64,000 bases of DNA from Gammaproteobacteria bacterium (lineage in GTDB: Bacteria > Pseudomonadota > Gammaproteobacteria > JAPPPA01), in contig JAUHZK010000005.1 of assembly GCA_030425645.1 (NCBI GenBank), forward strand, positions 1-64,000. The letters run 5' to 3'. Both the position numbers and the translations under genes were made by a program. Of the stretch, positions 59,823 to 64,000 are shown in pieces. Each line of letters begins with the position of its first letter. Positions within the stretch are counted from its first letter, which is position 1. The notes under the pieces are model-generated. The model was not told the DNA's origin. It saw nothing but the letters and a program-made list of their open reading frames with translations, and did no database searches.

Positions 59823-59841
59823 AATGAATTTATATTCAATT
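59823..59841. promoter_or_regulatory. AATGAAT-N4-ATTCAATT dyad, copy 2
   Basis: Second copy of the block at 57992-58010. It ends 3 bases before the ATG of the MMPL gene and lies about 110 bases upstream of the divergent DUF2147 gene. Binding here could block MMPL translation start or transcription. The regulator is not identified. Confidence 0.45.
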
Positions 59842-59844
59842 TAA

Positions 59845-62214
59845 ATGCCAATTATCAGCAAAATACTACCGACCGTCACGCAGAAACCTAAGACCACCCT
59901 ACTGCTAAGCTTACTGCTTGCGGTAATTTGCAGCAGCGGCCTCACGCAATTAACACCCAATAACGACTATAAAGCGTTTTTTCAGCCAGACGATCCTTGG
60001 TTGCTCGCCTCTGAAAATATTCAGGACACCTACACGCGCGACCAAAACATTATGTTGGTGGTTCGCAACCCCTCCCAGGACTTGTTCACCCAAACTGGCA
60101 TGCAGTGCATATGGCAAGCCACGCAAACAGCTTGGGAACTACCTTTTGTCACCCGCGTAGACTCGATCGCCAACTTCCAACATAGCGAAGCCGTCGATGA
60201 CGACTTATTTATTCGTGACTTAATTGAAGAAGAGCCTCTGATGGCGGGGCTTAGCCAAGACTATATTACCCGTAGCAAAGCTGCCGCGCTGAACGAACCA
60301 CAGCTAGTTAATCGCCTCATCTCACCTGACGGTCACACCGCGGGGGTTAACCTCACCCTGCATTTCCAAACCGAAGACAAGGCGGAAATTGCCGCCGCCG
60401 CACAAGCTGCCCGACAGTGGAATCAAGCCCTAGAAAAACACTGCCCCGAAACCACCCGGAAACTCGCCGGCATTGTGATGACCAACGAAGCAATCGCCAA
60501 CGCTAGCGAACATGACATGCTAGTGCTTGGCCCCATCATGTTCACCATGATGGTAATAATGATGGCCTTCCTGTTCCGCTCAGTTAGCGCCGTAATCGGT
60601 TCGGTGCTGGTTATTGTGCTATCGATCACCAGTGGCCTCGGCCTAGCCGGTTGGCTGGGTTACGAAATGACGCCGACCCTCGCCATTGCCCCCACCATGA
60701 TGATGACAATGGCTATCGCCGATTGTGTACACCTGGTTAGCGGCATCCGTGATGCACGCGTGCGCCAACCGTTGGTTCCCGCGATTTTGACCGGCGTTAA
60801 ACTGAATGCCTTACCAATCACCATTACCTCGTTGACGACCGCCATTGGCTTCCTCGGTATGCGCGTAGCCGACAACCCGCCCATTGTGCATCTCGGTACC
60901 GTCGCCGCCATTGGCGTGACTGCGGCCATGATTTATTCACTCACCCTACTACCGGCTTGGCTAACCCTCACCAAAGCTTCGCTTTCAGCGCAGCCAGAAG
61001 GTCGCAGCAGCGCGCTAGTTACGCTGGGCAACTGGGTGATTAGTCAGCGCCGCATCATCATTGTCGTGACGCTGGCATTAACAGCTTTCATGGCCTGGTC
61101 AGCGACACGCAACCAAGCCACCGAAGACCTCGTTAAATACTTCAAAAAATCCACTGAGATTCGTCAAGCAACGGAGTTTTCACTAGACCACTTAACTGGC
61201 ATGTATCAAATTCAGTTCTCTTTAGCGACAGGCGAAAGCAACGGCATTGCCGACCCTGACTACCTCAGCACGCTAGACGAATTCTCGAAATGGTTTATGC
61301 AACAAGAAGGCGTATTACAAGTCAGCCACGTGGCCGATATTGTTAAACGCCTTAACCAAAACATGCATAGCGACCAAGACGAATGGTACCGAGTACCAGA
61401 AGCTCGCAACCTCGCTGCACAATATCTTCTGATGTACCAGATGTCGCTGCCCTTTGGCCTTACATTAGAAAACCTAGTGACTGCTGATTTTGACGCCAGC
61501 CGCTTCGTTGTCACACTAGGCCGCGTTGAATCTGCGCAAATCCGCCAGCTCGAGCAAGACGCTTACGAATGGCTGCAAGTTAACGCACCGGAACTGGCCG
61601 TTAACGGCGACATGCAAAATCGCGGTGCCGGCCCCGCCATGATGTACGCACACACAGCATCGAAAATTAGCGGCACCATGACCAAGGCCACCTTTGTCGC
61701 GCTATTAGGTATTTCTATCTTGCTGTGTATCGCACTACGCAGCCTAGGCTGGGGCCTACTCAGCATGATCCCCAATATCGTGCCAGCGATTATGGCCTTT
61801 GGTATCTGGGGCTGGGTAAACGGCCATATCAGTATGACCGTGGCGATGGTTTCGACCATGACACTAGGTATTGTGGTCGATGACACCGTGCACTTTCTAA
61901 GCAAATATTTGCATGCCCGGCGTCGCTTCCAATTCAGTCCTAAACGCGCCTTAGACTATGCGTACTCAACCGTTGGCGTTGCCTTGGTTATTACCACGGT
62001 AGTGCTAGTGAGCGGATTTGCCGTGATGTCACTGTCACCGTTTGAACCAAGTGCGCGGATGTCCGAGCTGGCGCTCATCACAATCACCACGGCGCTAATA
62101 TTTGATCTGCTATTTTTGCCTGCACTGATCGCCACGGTAGACCGAGCGAAAGCCAAGGTAACCGACGATCAAGTCGACGAAACGGTTAAGCCAGAGGCAT
62201 CCATCGCGTTATAG
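59845..62214 (+). CDS. MMPL/RND-superfamily transporter
   Basis: A 789-residue membrane protein with two clusters of six helices, each after one large periplasmic loop, as in MMPL/HpnN-like lipid transporters. TM4-type motifs are APTMMMTMAIADCVHLVSG in the first half and GIVVDDTVHFLSKY in the second. The likely cargo is a lipid or hydrophobic molecule. No ribosome site is seen before the ATG. The 3' end overlaps hisI (opposite strand) by 46 bases. Confidence 0.85.
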   Translation: MPIISKILPTVTQKPKTTLLLSLLLAVICSSGLTQLTPNNDYKAFFQPDDPWLLASENIQDTYTRDQNIMLVVRNPSQDLFTQTGMQCIWQATQTAWELPFVTRVDSIANFQHSEAVDDDLFIRDLIEEEPLMAGLSQDYITRSKAAALNEPQLVNRLISPDGHTAGVNLTLHFQTEDKAEIAAAAQAARQWNQALEKHCPETTRKLAGIVMTNEAIANASEHDMLVLGPIMFTMMVIMMAFLFRSVSAVIGSVLVIVLSITSGLGLAGWLGYEMTPTLAIAPTMMMTMAIADCVHLVSGIRDARVRQPLVPAILTGVKLNALPITITSLTTAIGFLGMRVADNPPIVHLGTVAAIGVTAAMIYSLTLLPAWLTLTKASLSAQPEGRSSALVTLGNWVISQRRIIIVVTLALTAFMAWSATRNQATEDLVKYFKKSTEIRQATEFSLDHLTGMYQIQFSLATGESNGIADPDYLSTLDEFSKWFMQQEGVLQVSHVADIVKRLNQNMHSDQDEWYRVPEARNLAAQYLLMYQMSLPFGLTLENLVTADFDASRFVVTLGRVESAQIRQLEQDAYEWLQVNAPELAVNGDMQNRGAGPAMMYAHTASKISGTMTKATFVALLGISILLCIALRSLGWGLLSMIPNIVPAIMAFGIWGWVNGHISMTVAMVSTMTLGIVVDDTVHFLSKYLHARRRFQFSPKRALDYAYSTVGVALVITTVVLVSGFAVMSLSPFEPSARMSELALITITTALIFDLLFLPALIATVDRAKAKVTDDQVDETVKPEASIAL

Positions 62215-62564
62215 AAACAGTTATTACGATTGGTGTGGCAAGCCGGGCCGGTTTGATTTACGAGTAGCAACAGCGTATCGCCGTCACAGTCAGTGCGCAT
62301 TTCTACCAGCTTCTGCACATGGCCAGATGACTCACCCTTGCGCCAATAGGTTTGCCGCGAACGCGACCAGTAACACACTTGGCCAGTGGCTAAGGTTTCT
62401 CGAATACTGGCTTCGTTCATCCACGCCATCATCAACACTTCTTTGGTAGCCGCTTGCTGAGCAATCGCGGGAATCAAACCATCAGCGTTGTACCGCAACG
62501 CGGCCAAAGTTTCATCTAAGGTGCGCTGGGTACCGTCTGGCGCTTCTTCGAGTAATTTGAACAT
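62169..62564 (-). CDS. hisI: Phosphoribosyl-AMP cyclohydrolase
   Basis: A 131-residue enzyme of histidine biosynthesis that opens the adenine ring of PR-AMP. Family motifs are AWMNEASIRETLATG, YWSRSRQTYWRKGESSGH and the zinc/Mg site RTDCDGDTLLL with CHT and NCFY further on. No hisE domain is fused. It overlaps the converging MMPL gene at its 3' end. It stands apart from other his genes in this window. Confidence 0.93.
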   Translation of the reverse strand: MFKLLEEAPDGTQRTLDETLAALRYNADGLIPAIAQQAATKEVLMMAWMNEASIRETLATGQVCYWSRSRQTYWRKGESSGHVQKLVEMRTDCDGDTLLLLVNQTGPACHTNRNNCFYNAMDASGLTVSST

Positions 62565-62587
62565 ACTGTGTATTTATTGAAGGCCGC

Positions 62588-63331
62588 CTAAGATTGACGA
62601 CGAGTTCGGCTAAACAAAAACGCATTGTAGCCTAAGCCAGCCACCGCCAGCGCAACCACAACGGCGGGTCCAGCGGGCAAATCCAAATTCACTGATAGCG
62701 CAAACCCAAGCACGTAACCAACTACCCCAATGCCCCAGGCACTGCGCAGCCGACGGCTAGCAAGGCTAGGCAACACCAAGGTTGCGAATACAAGGTAGAG
62801 GCCGATCATTTGTACCGACGATGTCACCACAAGTGAAAAAAGCAGGTAAAAACCACGCTGCCCGCCCAGAAACCATAACCCCAGCACGGCGCTGTAAAGC
62901 AACGCTACCGGCCACAAATCAGCCCAGCCCAACCACAAGATTTGACCCGACAGCAGGCGACTAATGTGTTCAGACGCATGCGGGTCTTGGGCCAACAACA
63001 GCAACACTACCGACGCCGCTACAACATAGACAGAACCGATAATAGCTTCTTGTCGCTGCGGGTAACGCGTCTCGGTCCAAGCTAAGCCAGACGCTGCCAC
63101 CAAAGCCGCCGCCACCGCAAACAGCTGCATTAACCAGCTACCCTCAAAACCGAGCAACACCGCGACAATAACGCCCAAAGCCGCCATCTGTGCGATGGTC
63201 AGGTCAATAAAGATAATGCCGCGTCGCAAAACCTCCTGACCAAACACCACATGCGTCAGCACTACCATCAGCCCCGCCGCAAAAGGCGGCAGCAGCCAAT
63301 GGTAGTTGTGCCAAAGATCGTACATGGTCAA
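62588..63331 (-). CDS. Metal (zinc-type) ABC transporter permease
   Basis: A 247-residue inner-membrane protein with about eight helices of the ABC-3/ZnuB family (VLRRGIIFIDLTIAQMAALG early, LVFATLVLPSLAS later). It would carry Zn or Mn from the adjacent binding protein across the membrane. It follows the binding-protein gene by 4 bases. The ATPase gene is not in the window and may lie beyond the right edge. Confidence 0.85.
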   Translation of the reverse strand: MTMYDLWHNYHWLLPPFAAGLMVVLTHVVFGQEVLRRGIIFIDLTIAQMAALGVIVAVLLGFEGSWLMQLFAVAAALVAASGLAWTETRYPQRQEAIIGSVYVVAASVVLLLLAQDPHASEHISRLLSGQILWLGWADLWPVALLYSAVLGLWFLGGQRGFYLLFSLVVTSSVQMIGLYLVFATLVLPSLASRRLRSAWGIGVVGYVLGFALSVNLDLPAGPAVVVALAVAGLGYNAFLFSRTRRQS

Positions 63332-63335
63332 GACG

Positions 63336-64000
63336 TTAGCGTGCTGCTAACAGGCGATCAATACTGATTTGGAACAAAGAATACAAATCCTCTGCACCCT
63401 CAGCACCTGGTGAAAACGGCAGCACGACAGCGGGACTATTTAGCTTACGCGCCAAGCGTTCAGCGTTCTTAGTCGGCTGCGCAGCCGTGGTAAGCACCGC
63501 TAATACCGACTGACCTTCCAACAAATTATGTAACTTCTGTACATGTTTAGCCGAAGGTGGAACGCCGGGTTTCGGCTCTAGTGTCGCCAATCGTTGCAGC
63601 CCCAGCCACTCCGCAAAGTAGCTAAAGTTCTTGTGGTACGCCACGTACTGCAGCCCTTTAAGCGGCGCTGCTTGTTGCTCCCACTGCTCAATGGCGAGCG
63701 CCCAACGCGCCGCAAAATCAACAAAACGTTGGCGATAGTGATGGCTATTTTCAGCATCAACAACCATCAACCGGTCGCGCAACACTTCCGCAATTTGCAG
63801 CAAACGATGTGGATCCAAATGTACATGCGGGTTACCCCCGGCATGCACATCACCCATACTACGCGTGACTTTTTGCAGTACTTCCAGTCGTTCTACTTGT
63901 TCAGCTGCCATTAGATGACCAGGCTGATCCGCTTGAATACGAGGATTGCCGGCCTGTCGTAACAGTACCGGTAACCAACCTACTTCCATTTCAGCGCCTG
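63336..64000 (-). CDS. Metal ABC transporter substrate-binding protein (ZnuA-like), cut by window edge
   Basis: The C-terminal two-thirds of a cluster A-I binding protein. GNPHVHLDPHR has the His ligand typical of ZnuA-like proteins, YVAYHKNFSYFAEWLGL supplies a second His, and KPGVPPSAKHV follows. The frame stays open through the right edge (residues before MEVGWLPVLL), so the N-terminus and signal peptide are missing. A zinc or manganese importer is the best reading. Confidence 0.85.
   Translation of the reverse strand, partial: GAEMEVGWLPVLLRQAGNPRIQADQPGHLMAAEQVERLEVLQKVTRSMGDVHAGGNPHVHLDPHRLLQIAEVLRDRLMVVDAENSHHYRQRFVDFAARWALAIEQWEQQAAPLKGLQYVAYHKNFSYFAEWLGLQRLATLEPKPGVPPSAKHVQKLHNLLEGQSVLAVLTTAAQPTKNAERLARKLNSPAVVLPFSPGAEGAEDLYSLFQISIDRLLAAR

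Noticed and set aside
1-64000. CRISPR arrays or cas genes
   Set aside because: No regularly spaced repeat array and no Cas-like protein was seen on either strand.

Overview
The window reads as a chromosome segment of a free-living, probably marine gammaproteobacterium. Supporting signs are the polA/engB neighbourhood with cytochrome c4, lptM-lysA, feoAB, OPT, DUF445 and SIMPL genes, a GlyGly-CTERM-like exoprotease tail, and MMPL/sulfotransferase/DUF2147 genes. No rRNA is present, so the lineage (something near Cellvibrionales/Spongiibacterales) is inference only.

Region 1 (1 to about 16247) is the right part of a heavy-metal resistance island. It opens with the 3' end of an IS3-family element inserted in a TM2-like gene, then an XRE regulator facing a RadC-like / C39-peptidase-like pair. 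Two leftward metal-efflux operons follow. The distal one (CzcI-like, CusC, CusB, CusA) carries copper/silver signatures. The proximal one (DUF3703, CzcI-like, CzcC, CzcB, CzcA, CDF-like) carries a CzcA-type proton-relay signature. Each operon starts at a near-identical MerR-type promoter with a 20-bp spacer, and one merR gene lies upstream. The island ends at the 3' half of tRNA-Leu(CAA) (16191-16247), still followed by a tRNA-style terminator.

Region 2 (16293-21575) holds an old-yellow-enzyme oxidoreductase, a DUF4126 membrane protein, a beta-lactamase-fold lipoprotein, and a Nudix hydrolase overlapped by an unrecognised 312-residue protein.

Region 3 (21808-29974) is a tandem array of integrative elements at tRNA-Phe. 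The intact tRNA is at 29899-29974; 45-bp copies of its 3' end lie at 22881 and 21808, with a 17-bp fragment at 22719. The right unit (about 7 kb) encodes two paralogous C5 methyltransferases, an HNH endonuclease, an unknown protein, a Rep-like protein, a HTH/Xis-like protein and a tyrosine integrase. The left unit (about 1 kb) has no integrase and carries only a DUF6516 / HVO_A0114-type pair, like a cis-mobilizable element.

Region 4 (29975-64000) looks like core chromosome: cytochrome c4, engB, a candidate structured sRNA between engB and polA, polA, lysA, lptM, then housekeeping and membrane genes, DNA alkylation repair (ogt plus an Ada-AlkA fusion), a GMC oxidoreductase pair, a Fur-box-preceded feo operon, a TetR gene with its own palindrome, a membrane/lipid-like cluster sharing a TGAAT-N4-ATTCA dyad at two promoters, hisI, and a zinc-type ABC importer cut by the window edge.

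The points most worth following are the tandem tRNA-Phe elements, the engB-polA RNA with five near-contiguous hairpins, and the shared MerR promoters driving two different metal pumps.
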